A stretch of DNA of 64,000 bases. It comes from Varroa destructor (lineage: Eukaryota; Arthropoda; Arachnida; Mesostigmata; Varroidae). Both the position numbers and the translations under genes were made by a program. Shown here in pieces: positions 53,637 through 64,000 of this stretch (the stretch's first letter is position 1; the number at the start of each line of letters is the position of its first letter). The stretch covers positions 13,341,958-13,405,957 of the forward strand of contig NW_019211455.1 of NCBI RefSeq assembly GCF_002443255.2, given 5' to 3'. A model generated the notes under the pieces. The model did not search any database and was not told the origin of the DNA. It saw nothing but the letters and a program-made list of their open reading frames with translations.

Positions 53637-55157
53637 CCCCTGAATCGCGGTTCCTCAAATAAAGGTGTGATAATAAGGGGAAACAAATAGAAGTGCACTT
53701 CGATATCGAGAGAGAAGGGCGTTGCTCCGTAATAAGGAACAATATGGATATTTGTTTGCATTGCCCCAACAATTCGGCTTCCTATTTCTCGCGGATGTGG
53801 ATCGTTTGCTTATGGATTTCTGTAGTGTCACACTGGATACGAATATAATGTGGTAGGCACGAGAATGAAGTAGATCCATAGAAAATAAGACTGGGACGGA
53901 AATTTGGAAGGCAACTGCTCGCCCAAGATATTGTTTTGAAGACGAACAGACGCTTTTATATTTTTTCTTTTTTAGGTTGTAAAGGACGTTTATTGTTCGA
54001 CTATCTTATGTCATGGCAGGAATGATGTGTTTCGCAGAGCTATGGAAGTTCGATTAGCTAGATTAGATAGGAGGTATAATCAGTTGTCCAGAGTTTCCTT
54101 ATCTAAAAACAAACAACTGGCTAAAATATCGTATGTACGAGTTAAGGAAATTAACTGATATTCTACTATTTCATTTTGATGAACTCTGAAAGATATATGT
54201 ACGTTCTAGTGCGAAATTGCCCCATACAATTTAGCCGCTTGATTAAGTCAAATGTTAAATACCTAAACACCTTACGTCATCAGAAAGCACCAAAAGGTTC
54301 TTGTACAACCATAAAAATCTCGCACAGGACGAACGATATATTATTAGACTCTATTCTGCTGTTTTCTGCATGGGATTGATGGTGGAAAGATCGAAAAAGG
54401 TGAAATCTACATATAGTGACTCTCCAATACAGCTAACCAGACTGCAACCCTCACGAGGACTCGATTTCATGGGGGTCTCGGTGGAACCGAATTTCAAGCA
54501 GCCGGCCTCTTTGGGCATGAGGTGCACTCAGAACTTGAATAGGCGTACGGCTTAGCTGTCTCTGGAGAATAGCGCATGTCCTGTCAAACAACAGGAACAC
54601 TTTCGTTGAAAAAAATAAATGAACGCTACTTGGGTACGTTGTAGGCCACTTTGCCACTTCGGACGACTGAGGCTTTTTTTTCAACTGAAGTCATATGGAA
54701 CCGGAATTGAGTTTTTCTACAACTACGCAAAAGAGTGGACGTCTGAATCAGACAGTTGATATATGCACTGATCACATTTTGTCGACTATTGTTAACTCTG
54801 TATTATCTAAATGAATTGATTGGTCAACGTGGGCAACCTGACTGGTGCGGTTAATGGTGGGATAACCCCTATATGCAGCCCTTATATTGGAAGCACATTC
54901 TATATACATATACAAACACACATAGAAGCTCTGCAATAATTCGGATCGACATTGGATCACGAACAAGGAAAAACAGCAAAGGATACATTGATTTTGCTGG
55001 TAGTAAAAGGAGTAGGACCCGTTATTTTCACATTCTTTGTGTCCTAACACAGCAATGATAAACCTGGTGAGACGCTGTAGCTCACCCACGCTTGAGAAGA
55101 GACATTTTTTTTAAAATTATCTGTGCATCTAATGACTATTCCATATTACAATTTCAG

Positions 55158-55257
55158 CTTGGGTTCTCGGAAACACGATGTGTAAATTAGTAGCGTATCT
55201 TCAAAACGTAACGGTCAGCGCTTCGATTAACACGCTGATTGCTATCTCTATTGACAG
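55158..55257 (+). CDS. SIFaR: SIFamide receptor-like GPCR, coding exon 2 (ECL1, TM3, DR motif)
   Basis: This 100-bp exon lies between a polypyrimidine-type acceptor (ACAATTTCAG) and a consensus donor (CAG|GTAAGA). Joined to exon 1 in phase 1 it continues as P98-W-V-L-G-N-T-M-C, giving the PW.LG...C signature of extracellular loop 1. C106 (C3.25) is the cysteine that normally pairs with ECL2. TM3 follows with CKLVAYLQNVTVSAS and TLIAISIDR, ending at D130-R131 of the DRY-type motif. The phase-2 break splits the arginine codon (AG|N), so the next exon should begin with A or G to complete Arg, followed by an aromatic residue or Cys. No such exon was found in the remaining 8.7 kb. TM4-TM7 are therefore missing from the window, most probably lying beyond its right edge and not lost. 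The W.LG...CK...Y.Q.V.V.AS pattern again fits SIFamide receptors best. Confidence 0.87.
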
Positions 55258-55857
55258 GTAAGAAAACCTGCTGTAGAAGAAACTGTAGAATTCATAGGTA
55301 CTCACTTTTACAATTATATAAGGATCAAAATAAGAAAATGCACCTTTTAGAATTTTCTCGCGGGAATCGGTGATACATTAAGGACGCACATCCTTGGATA
55401 AGTGGGTAAACACTTAACAAAAGTTGCTTCCATGCACCACTTCTTCGTTTCACTAGGATGTTTTCAAACGCCCTGTGGCTTGAGTGGTAGCGAAACAAAT
55501 CGAAATCTGTTGTGTGTGTCGACATTACTGAATATTCAATTTTATCCAATCAAATAGTGCTGGCTAGTGCAAAGAAGACAGTAAGCTCAATTTAGTATGG
55601 CATTGTACCAACTTATTTAGCTTAGAAAGTAGGTTTCCATCATTTCATGTCGGTAAATGTGTGACGCCGGACCTGTACCGTGGCGTTGGTCGTTAAAATA
55701 TGCTATAGGGTAGAACAGACTAGCCTGAAGAAGGTGTTTTAACCGCTACTACGTGCGGGAAATCAGAAAGATCACATATACACCCTAGGGAAACGGTTAT
55801 GCTGCTGAAATCGCTACCGCACACAAAATTTGCATTGACTTACTTAGCTGTGAAGCA

Positions 55858-55874
55858 ATATATATATATATATA
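55858..55874. repeat. (TA)n short array
   Basis: About 8 TA units at the start of GPCR intron 2. Confidence 0.85.
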
Positions 55875-56059
55875 GGAGAAGATTTTACGGAATCTGGGAT
55901 ATACAGCTTATCCGTAAGAAATCTACGATGACAGCAGTTGTTTGGCGATGTTATCTGTATGAAACGTATGTTTTTTGTGTAACTTTCGCGGCGCCTTAGT
56001 AAAACTGGCCTATCTTCGTAATATCTAACTGGCAATGATCAGAAATTACCAAGATAGGG

Positions 56060-56230
56060 GTCGCCGTCCTCGGTGCAAATTGGCCCGATCCGCACCGACC
56101 GGCCTGGCAAAGAACTTTCCCGGCGGGCCGGCGGTCGGCTATCGGCCAATAGAAGAATCTGCGGTTGTTGTTATTACAGATATAAAAGAGAAATTTATAC
56201 TAGTGCAGATATAGAATGTGGCAACGAATA
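56060..56230 (+). promoter_or_regulatory. G+C-rich island with CCAAT and TATAAAAG
   Basis: About 100 bp of very G+C-rich sequence (CCGGCGGGCCGGCGGTCGG at its core) sits in AT-rich DNA. It ends in CGGCCAATAG, and TATAAAAG follows about 35 bp later. The order CCAAT-TATA resembles a plus-strand core promoter. Downstream (56.34-56.6 kb) purine-rich sequence reads acidic/basic peptides broken by stops, so any transcribed product is decayed or non-coding. It could equally be the end of a mobile element. Confidence 0.25.
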
Positions 56231-58215
56231 TACATTAAGCAGTAGGGCTGTTGAAGGGGTCGAGAACACTGCATATTCAATGATGATGATGGTTTATCAC
56301 CGCGCCTCTATTCCGCAGTCAAATGTGTCGAAGCTGAGAAGTTGTTGAAGAAGTAGAAGTTAAAGAATATACAACCGAAGTCCAACCTGAGCAATCTTTA
56401 TTTAATGGTGAAAATGTAACAAAACCGTTGGAGAAAACGAGGGTGAAATCTTGAAAAAGAAAACTGTAGGAAATTATTGTTCAGAAAGTCGAGAGGCTAG
56501 AATAGAGCTGCTACGAAAACCGTTCAGGCTATTTAAAAATCAACGAGTACACTATAGATAGAAAATAAAGCAAAATGTGTACGAGCAGACATGGAAGAAG
56601 CTAGAAATCTAATGGTATATACGAATAGATCTTTAAAGGGACGGGATGCAGAGATTGCTAATCGAAAAGCAGGTCTGTCTATATACAAAATGATGCATGT
56701 AGATTTATGTATGTAGACCTGATGAAGAGAAAATAATGAAAGTGTAATAAACTGGTGCCCAAGCCCAGCACTGCAACACCGGGCCGGGCTCTAACAAATT
56801 TATTTTTACGACTTGTAAATACATATAAATACACATTTTATTTAATTTTGCATTACATGATAAAAACAAATAAATTAAATAAGTGCCGCCGTTTTGTATG
56901 AAAAAAAGCCTACTTATATGTTCTTGTCATTTTTAGGTAGGAATCTGGATTTGATAATGTATCTAAAAAACAATAGAAACGTCGATCTATACACGAAATC
57001 AGTGATACTGTGAAAAGTTTTTCCAAAGTGTTTTACGATTTTGTTGTGTTTTCGATAGATATCTAAGGACGTTTTTTTTTAAATGTTATTACCGTGAGTT
57101 CTTTACAACAACGACAACAGAAAGCTTTGAGTAGAACTATAGCAGCAGAACATTAACTAGTTTTATTTATGGCTAGTAAATAAATATTTTTATATTATCA
57201 GTTTACATTCTGATTTATATTCACGTTTTCAACAAAATACAACAATTTTTGCGAAATTCAAATTTAGAAAAAATGTTAATAGTTTTTATCTAAGTTTTAC
57301 GGAACCCCTGCTGAGTTAGTCATGTTCAAATGAAGTTTAAATAAAAACTAACAGCAAGCACTCGACATGACACAGAAAAAATGTAAAAAAATGAAAAAGA
57401 AAAGTTTAAAGTAAATATATTTCGAACCGCAATAATTTCCCGTTTTAAATGTCAGAGATTTTTTCGAATGCAAACGAAAGCTCCAACGGTAAACAACTGC
57501 TGGGGATAACAGAGCAGCCTATACAAATAATAATAGTAATAATTTCAAATACCAATTTATACAAGTTTTTATCTGGAAATCGAGATTCTACGAAGAGAAT
57601 TAATTTGTGCTATAAATCTAGAATGATTCTAACTCTCTTTTGGACTGCTAAAGTTAGCAAATCACTAACACAATTTTTAATAACGTTTTTTCAATTCAAT
57701 CCGGAATTCCAATCTGGAATTAGAGAAAATTTTTGTTGACCGTTAACGTACGCTTAATACCAATATAAATGAGTGGCTGTTGTTTTAGCAGAAATCGAGT
57801 ATTCTTTTCTACCGACTAAATATATCATAGAGAGATTTAGAGAGAGGCCGAATTTAGTTAGAATAGTGGACTAACAGTTAAGTTCTGCGGAGATCTTCGA
57901 TAGCTTTAAAAATTAACGTTAAATTATTACCGTGTACAACTAAAAATTATTTCAGCAATTTGCTCGCCGTATTGACAACAATAGAGTCTCCTCTGTGCGC
58001 ATATGTCCCAAAATCGAGCTAGTATTCCTTACATACTTGCCTAAGTGATATCTGTTAAATAATTTCAATTTTGCCTAAAAACTAGTATCGGCACTCCCTG
58101 TCTTTTAACCTTTATGTCTTTGTTTATGTCTAAACCTACTTCATATGCTTATGTTTTATTTGGTAGTCTATTCCGGGTTGATTTGCTTTCCAAATTTCGG
58201 GATGTGGTGGTCGGA

Positions 58216-58225
58216 GTTCGAATCC
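58216..58225 (+). other. tRNA-like B box / T-arm remnant (plus strand)
   Basis: GTTCGAATCC is the core of a tRNA T-loop and B box. It sits in GGTGGTCGGAGTTCGAATCCGG-type context about 60 bp after GGTAGTC. The T stem pairs poorly, so this is a tRNA pseudogene or tRNA-derived element and not a functional tRNA. The same context recurs inverted at 62.19 kb. Confidence 0.3.
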
Positions 58226-60000
58226 GGGCGCAGATACACTATTTTAGATGGTTTATTGATGGATGTACGTCATCTGAACTAAGGCCTTATGATGAAACCA
58301 GCAGACGTGAAACATAAAAGACATTTTTAAATATTTATTGTAAATATATAATAACTAGATAAAGGATCATATGATATCAATTATGAAAAGTTCACCATCA
58401 ACCTTTTTTCAAAATTTCAAATATAATACGCGGAAATAAGTGCCAAAGAGTATTTGTCATCATTCCGCGGGAACCTGCCTCGGGTTCCGTGCTTGGCCTT
58501 TAGCTGATCTAACACAACGTCTTTATGGGTGATTTCAATAAAATCCTACTCTTGTTTTAGAGCTTACTGTCTTTGTTACGACGTTGCACAGACGTTATTA
58601 TGCGATAAACTGCACAGTGGTGTATATGTGGGTTTTGCAAAGTGTTAAGTTAAGAGCTCAGAGAGACCCAATTGGACAGTTTAAGCAGTTGTTTCCTCAC
58701 AGCAGCGAACAGTTTGTTGAGAAAAGTTTTACCGTAGCATTGTAACCTTAAAAAAAAGGGTCTACAGGCAGCTGTTACAATGATACTTTTTCGTTTTGCA
58801 TCTGGAAATACAGGTACTGTTGGTTAGGGCCTTCTTCAATACAAGAATATACCCACTGACTTGGATACGCTCCTTAAACTATCGCCGTTTCCAATATATT
58901 TTTTTGACTTAAGTATGAGCGTTGTCGGTTTGTAAAGTTGATCACGGTTCCTTATTGCGGAAATCGCACAGACCCTGTTCCCAGTGCTCATTATTGACAG
59001 GTGAAGCGACAGTTTTCCACAATAGAGTATTAAGGTCTGTCATACAGAAATGGCGATATCAAATTGCTCTGGTCCTTAATGCTTGATAACCTTAATGGCT
59101 GCTTAATCTACTAAATGGTACGCTCGATGATATACTTAATTGTGGACATTAAAAATGAATAAGATAGTTTATTACTTTTTATTGTTTCGTGCTTTTATGT
59201 ATATCATGTTCCTGATGAACCATTATAGCTAAGATGAATATTAAGGTGATGTCGTACTGTGGATTTTGAAACTGTGTTTCAATTTGACGCTTGATTTTGC
59301 TAAGCTAAATAACAACTCGTATTTTATATATCCGATTTTTGTTTCACAGCATAACCATGTAGTTCTCTGTACGTCTGTAAAATTATGTATAATGGATATT
59401 GAGAATTTCCTTCCATTTGTGTTTTGCGGTCTATTTATTAACAATATTCGTCGATTTTGAATGGAGTGGCTGAAGTATGAGCTAATGTTTCTGCCTGTTT
59501 GTTCTAGCGTCCGAATGAACCGGACGAAGGGAGCGCCGAGTTGCATTATTACTTCTATGTTTTTTCTATGTTTATTATTCTATATTATTATAGCCTGGTC
59601 AAGTCTTTTGAAAGCTGATTACACTACAACATGAGAAGGTATGGTAGTTCGGTGACTTCAATGAAGCTAAGTGACACTCGATAGTACAAGTGAAAGATGG
59701 CCTAGGCATCCAGAAGCCAATTCGAATTGAATAGCTTAGGTAGAGGTAGTAGAAACGCGCAATACGTTTAAATTAATGGGCGACAAGCAACATGTGACAA
59801 ACTGACTATGTCTGGAAGCACTATTATTTTCCTTCTCTCCGCAATACCCTTCTGTGTATTAAATGCGGCATACTATTCGAAAGCTTTTGATCTCTTTTAA
59901 GAAGAACATGGAGAATTTAATCGAACTAGAGTCCCAAAAACGGACGTGTTCAAATGCAAAAAAAATGCAGTTGAACCCATGTTACAGTTTAGACTTGGCG

Positions 60001-60011
60001 GGGGTCGAACC
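60001..60011 (-). other. Isolated B-box-like sequence (minus strand)
   Basis: The minus strand reads GGTTCGACCCC, which fits the B-box consensus. There is no A box or cloverleaf upstream. Confidence 0.15.
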
Positions 60012-61307
60012 TCGTGTGATGTAGTTCGAAAGGTCTGTTCGATGTACGCGGAAAACATCACGTTGACAAGGACTACTTTGCGCCTGTCTACAAAATTTCT
60101 AACGGTCATTTTAACCCAGGAGGATGGACCGGTATAAATGCCTGTTCGAGTCGAAGAGGGATTGTGTCAGGGTGTCACTTAGAGAAAACAGCCACTAAAC
60201 GACTCTTCAAGTACCTGAGGAAATGAGCTGTTGATCGTTAAGCGCAGGCGTTAGGTGCTTGCACGTAGTGCAATGTATGAAAACGGCGATGTTGAGTATA
60301 TAACGCACTAGGTAGCCAAAACAATAACAAGGATTGATTGGGCTATCGCTTACTACAACAATTGCCCGCCGCCGTACATTAAATTAGTCAGTAAGTTAAA
60401 TATAAAAATAATTAAGAGAAGTGTTTAATAGACAGAAAGTAAATTTGAAAAGTACCTAAAACGCTACGTTTTCCGTTAAATGAACATGCACCAAGATTTT
60501 AGTGTTCAACCCATTAGGCCAGAGGGTTCCCAAGCAATTTCGAAATTTCTCTATTTAAACGTTAATGATATTATTTAACGACGAACACTCTGCACAGGAT
60601 TTCGTCGATGGCATCGTACGAGCCTTGAATCGGTCCGTGAACTCATTCACAATTTCATGGCGATGCCGAGCAGCCTTAACTCTTCGAAACTGGTCACTGA
60701 CAAGCAATGCTTCAATTAAGGAAACTTTAAGCCACATCGTTGCAATGCTGAATCAAGATATAATGCTTAAGAGGATAGGCTGACAGACCGTGTTAGGTTC
60801 CAGAAATTCTGAAGCCGCATCTATAGTTTGTCGGACGATCCCCTTGAGCTTTGATACACAGTGAACTTGAACGTTACATGATTACAAGCTGAATCCGTGA
60901 AATGAAGCTAGCAGACTATATTGCTTGCGCAGATCTTATAAATTTGAGGTTTTAGCAGATCTTTTCACGTAGCCTTCTTTTCCATAAATGAACCCCCAAC
61001 GGACCTCAAAGCTTGAGACAAACTGAATGGCCGGCAGAGTTTTGCTGGTGAACGAAGATGGCGACGTTAGTGCTGTCAATTGCTGGCACCACTTTTACCT
61101 GCGTAATTTCTAGATTAGGGAATTCCCATTCGACCCATTCTTAGAGTAAGTTAAGGAACCCAAAAGGGCGCAGAGAGCTATTGTGTACAAGGTGATGTGA
61201 TTTGCCTTTCTGACTACGACTCGATGATCACCGAGTCGCAACTGTTTGGTATTCCTTACCAAAGAATACGCGTAAAATCAAATTATTGCCAACGCTACCA
61301 AAGCATA

Positions 61308-61406
61308 TGTTGGTCAATGCCTCGAAGTTTCGAGTTATACGTCCGGTATACCCATTGGGCATTCCATCAGACAGACGGCTGGCTCTCAGCACTGTTGGTC
61401 AATGCC
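61308..61406 (+). repeat. 14-bp direct repeat pair
   Basis: TGTTGGTCAATGCC occurs at 61308-61321 and 61393-61406, 85 bp apart, within a short G+C-richer patch. Just upstream, CGACTCG and CGAGTCG (61217-61240) form a 7-bp hairpin. Confidence 0.4.
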
Positions 61407-62180
61407 AGAAACCATAGATTTCGTACTGTGCCCGAGCAATAGTCTCTTTGTTTGTTACCGTAGAGGACTGTTTCTCTAACTTTTTGACTAATTCTATTAT
61501 ATTTCCACTAAACATTGAGTAGTTAGCACTTCACATTGCGTCACTTTAAAGTAAAAGCTTTACTTTTATTTCTACTTTCGACTTTCTTAGTACTGAACCA
61601 ATATTACATTACTAATCCAGTATATCTCATATATTGCATGCTGGATGAAAGCTACTACAATTATTATATCGGTATTATTTTTCTAAGTAAGCTAACCGAG
61701 CTCAGCTATTCCAATAAAACCATATATTCGAATTACCAGATTGATATTTGGTAATAGGATGGATGATAAAGAAAATTATGATAATTAACACTATTTCTCT
61801 CACTTTATAAACTGGGATGTAGACCGTATGAAGCACGATTTCAGCCATGGTTATCTACACAACCTTTAAAAGTATCTGCAAGAATCAAATGTATGCATTT
61901 GGTAGGTTACAAAAATCTCTATTATTGCTATCTCTGTGCTTTCTACTGAGAAAAATTTGAATTTTCAAAAAAAAAGTAGGTTCATCTACAGCGAAATACA
62001 TCAGAGAAATTTATTAGCGTAGTACGAATAGCTACGTCAAGGAAAGCTTTCGTGTATAACACTGACAATACGTAAGATACAAGTGGCTCACAACTATGTA
62101 GAAAAATGTTTTGCATCCGGCACTTAACCCGTTGCTTTTGTTTAGATGGCTGACAGCTAGCGTGGAACGAAATAGTGTGT

Positions 62181-62260
62181 CCCCACCCGGATTCGAACCC
62201 GTACCACCCGTGTTGTTGAGAGTTTAACAGTCGAACACGTAGTAATAGCCACTCGATGTT
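62181..62260 (-). other. tRNA-like element, possible pseudo-tRNA (minus strand)
   Basis: On the minus strand, GGTTCGAATCC (62199-62189) is an exact B-box match. About 30 bases upstream CTGTTAA could be an anticodon loop, and GAGTGGCTATTACTACG occupies the D-arm place. The anticodon and T stems pair badly and no clear A box or acceptor stem is seen. A tRNA-derived repeat or decayed tRNA is more likely than an active gene. Confidence 0.3.
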
Positions 62261-62425
62261 CTACTGAAAGCGTTTGTACAAATGGCGATGCAACATAATC
62301 TACAGGTCTACGTAGAACAGACTAACAAGCAAAAGTGCAACTAAAGCTCAAATCCAACTACCGGTATCGATATTGCTAAGTCGTGAGATTTCTCTCGATA
62401 ATAGAATCCCACTCCACTCACCGTG

Positions 62426-62532
62426 CAACGCACAGCTTTCGAACCAGCAACTGAGCAAACCTTTAACAACGCAACGTTCGTAGCCGCAGTCACCGAACCG
62501 CCTACATACAGCTTAGGTGAGTCCCGGTAAGA
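62426..62532 (-). other. Candidate minus-strand exon, unrecognised
   Basis: Inside a 72-codon minus-strand ORF, a G+C-richer part is bounded by GTCGTTAG upstream and a consensus donor ACG|GTGAGT downstream. It reads GGSVTAATNVALLKVCSVAG in the middle, a small-residue-rich peptide. There is no recognised domain. If the surrounding sequence is the GPCR's second intron, this would be an antisense or nested exon, which lowers its likelihood. Confidence 0.12.
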
Positions 62533-63420
62533 ACATCCTAACGACACGAGATGTGCCATTAAAATAGTCGATGTTTTTGCTACGATTTGATCGTATAACA
62601 GGTAGTGTCAAAGCTGTATGTCGATTTTTAAAAAATATGATAGAACTCAAAATTTTTTTTTTCTGATATATATTTTACAAGCAAAATTTTAAAAAAGTAA
62701 CTTGACAGTAATCGCTCGGGCAAGTATATGATTATATGAGAAATACTAGCTTGATTAAGAAAATGAGGTACAAACGAATGTATTTTCCTTTTTCATGCCG
62801 TTTCCGGTCTGTTGCTCAGAACTAACTGATAAGTAAAATATTAAAGGCTTTAAAATTATTAGGCTCGGCTTGATAGTCTCAAAATTAAATTGCCTAAAAA
62901 TCTGCGTTTACGATTGAAGGCCTCACTATATGTGCGTGAAATATAGCACCGTCCAAAGGTCACAGATTTTAAGGAACCGCTGCAATAAGTGTCAGTTGTG
63001 GTAGACAATAGTTTAACATACTTTCAAAGCTATCGCAGAACTCGATAAGCAGTCGGTTGGAACACTAAACTAGACTTTATAGCTTAGGCTTTATTCGCTA
63101 GAGGAAAATGCCCAACATCTTCCATCTATCACTCGTTTACCTGTGCATTCGTGTAAGCGTTTGGCGACGACTTTGTCTATTTTGAGCCTTTGTTGTGATA
63201 TGAACAGATAACAAGCTAGCTAGACAATAAGTTTCATCAAAATTCCCGATTGTATCGAAAAAAAAAACGTTACTCTTTTACTCTTAATCGCTGATTAGTG
63301 TTTCGGTGTTTTGCTAGCTTTAAGCTTAGAAATTAAATTCATTCTAGTTGACGACACCATCTGTCACTTTTTTTTATGGTAGGGGCAAAAAATATATTTC
63401 TTATTTGAAAGATTCGATAG

Positions 63421-63435
63421 TTTTTTTTTTTTTTT
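63421..63435. repeat. Poly-T tract (15)
   Basis: This is a T run in a very AT-rich stretch near the window end. Confidence 0.9.
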
Positions 63436-63967
63436 AAATAAATTTAGCTATTGTTGCCTATGTTTGTTTATCGTTAAGACTTTTGTTCACGTTGTAATTT
63501 TTTTCTAGCATCTAATTAGAAAGATTGTGACTATTTATGTCGAAATTTCTGTATGCCAAAATTCCTTCTATACATTCGAATGTTTGTTTGCTAGCCTCTA
63601 CCTTAACTATTTTAACACGACTAACTCAGTACGATTTTTGCTAAATTCGGAGGAAAATTGAAAATGTTATTATTTCCCTAAATTTGAAAATCTATAGCGA
63701 ATTTCACTGAATTTTATTAGAATTTTTGTTGAAAATGTTCATATCCACTAGAACATATGCAAAACGTTATACAAAACGTCTCTTTACTAGTGAATATCCT
63801 TATACTCCTTTCTTAAACGCTCTGTAGATACTATTGTGATAACTAATAAAATCATTGAAAAAATAGTAGCCAAACAAGCATCAATACTTAAACACAAGGT
63901 CGAAATCAGAAACTTATTGGGCGCGCACCGACCCATGGGATCCCAAAAGTAACTAGTGTATTACAAT

Positions 63968-64000
63968 CGTCCTTTGGCGCAGTTGGTTAGCTCATCTCTT
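63968..64000 (+). tRNA. Possible 5' part of a tRNA or tRNA-derived repeat, cut by window end
   Basis: TGGCGCAGTTGG (63975-63986) matches the Pol III A-box consensus at every fixed position and is followed by TTAGCTC, giving a D-arm-like GCGC/GCTC with one mispair. The start, anticodon and T-arm cannot be judged because the sequence stops here. A first base other than G and the D-stem mismatch favour a tRNA-derived SINE head over a true tRNA. Confidence 0.35.

Larger units (their letters stand above)
47641..55157 (+). other. Intron 1 of the SIFamide receptor-like gene
   Basis: This is a 7,517-bp phase-1 GT-AG intron (GTAAGT...TTTCAG) inferred from the reading-frame-compatible join of the two receptor exons. 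It holds a (GATA)n array near its start, an imperfect hairpin at 49595-49629, a short perfect hairpin at 53613-53636, and otherwise AT-rich sequence. ORFs inside it (for example 50843-51291 on the minus strand and 54176-54555 on the plus strand) are short and show no domain or splice context, so I call no nested gene. Confidence 0.8.
55258..64000 (+). other. Presumed intron 2 of the SIFamide receptor-like gene, running off the window
   Basis: A consensus donor (GTAAGA) opens here in phase 2. I looked after each good acceptor for an in-frame R-[YFC]-L-A-[IV] continuation and found none. The segment therefore looks like intron up to the window end. It contains a G+C-rich patch at about 56.06-56.16 kb, a long AT-rich stretch at 56.8-58.1 kb, tRNA-like T-arm remnants at 58.2, 60.0 and 62.2 kb, a 14-bp direct repeat at 61.3 kb and a possible tRNA start at the end. 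A missed exon 3 with a diverged sequence remains possible. Confidence 0.5.

Noticed and set aside
57950..58020. TTATTTCAG acceptor followed by a frame reading S-N-L-L-A-V, considered as receptor exon 3
   Set aside because: It gives Ser where the split DRY arginine is needed and soon hits a stop, with no TM4.
62146..62220. TTTGTTTAG acceptor giving R-W-L after the DR codons, considered as receptor exon 3
   Set aside because: The peptide runs into the reverse strand of a tRNA-like T-arm (PGFEPVPP) and a stop, with no GPCR similarity.
1..64000. CRISPR arrays, rRNA, reverse transcriptase or transposase genes, LTR pairs, bacterial operons
   Set aside because: No regularly spaced repeats, no rRNA-like blocks, no YxDD-type or DDE-type open frames and no long terminal repeats were seen. 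Gene spacing and introns are eukaryotic.

Overview
This is a low-density eukaryotic nuclear window. By eye it is about 37-38% G+C (estimated, not computed). It has no long intronless ORFs, no operon-like packing, no rRNA and no CRISPR array, and it carries many short (TA)n, (GATA)n and (ATTC)n arrays and poly-A/T tracts. The one gene I can identify with confidence is the 5' part of a rhodopsin-family neuropeptide GPCR, split by consensus GT-AG introns. Its closest match, from memory of the family, is the arthropod SIFamide receptor. That points to an arthropod with long introns, possibly a chelicerate, but I cannot name the species.

Layout. 1-6 kb: AT-rich non-coding sequence with homopolymer runs. 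6.0 kb: a 68-bp fold-back with a (TA)n core. 7.3-7.9 kb: a G+C-elevated minus-strand stretch that stays open for about 187 codons except for one TGA. 8-13 kb: several unusually good inverted repeats, the best being a 58-bp hairpin at 12.54 kb. 13-21 kb: nothing genic that I can support. 21.5-21.9 kb: a 373-bp minus-strand internal exon with good splice sites but no family I recognise. 22-46 kb: mostly featureless, with a few weak coding candidates (24.7, 27.2, 43.9 kb) and perfect or near-perfect hairpins (34.4, 36.2, 41.3 kb).

46.5-64 kb: the GPCR gene on the plus strand. It has a possible TATA box and a G+C-rich 5' flank (46.5-46.7 kb), then exon 1 (47349-47640; N-terminus, TM1, TM2). Intron 1 is 7,517 bp. 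Exon 2 (55158-55257) encodes ECL1, TM3 and the DR of the DRY-type motif. A second intron begins at 55258, and I did not find exon 3 before the window ends. TM4-TM7 therefore most likely lie to the right of this window. The presumed intron 2 contains a small G+C-rich island with CCAAT and TATAAAAG, several tRNA-like B-box/T-arm remnants, and at its very end the first part of a possible tRNA or tRNA-derived element.

Most other ATG-to-stop ORFs here (60-135 codons) are about what an AT-rich 64-kb sequence gives by chance. They are not annotated as genes.
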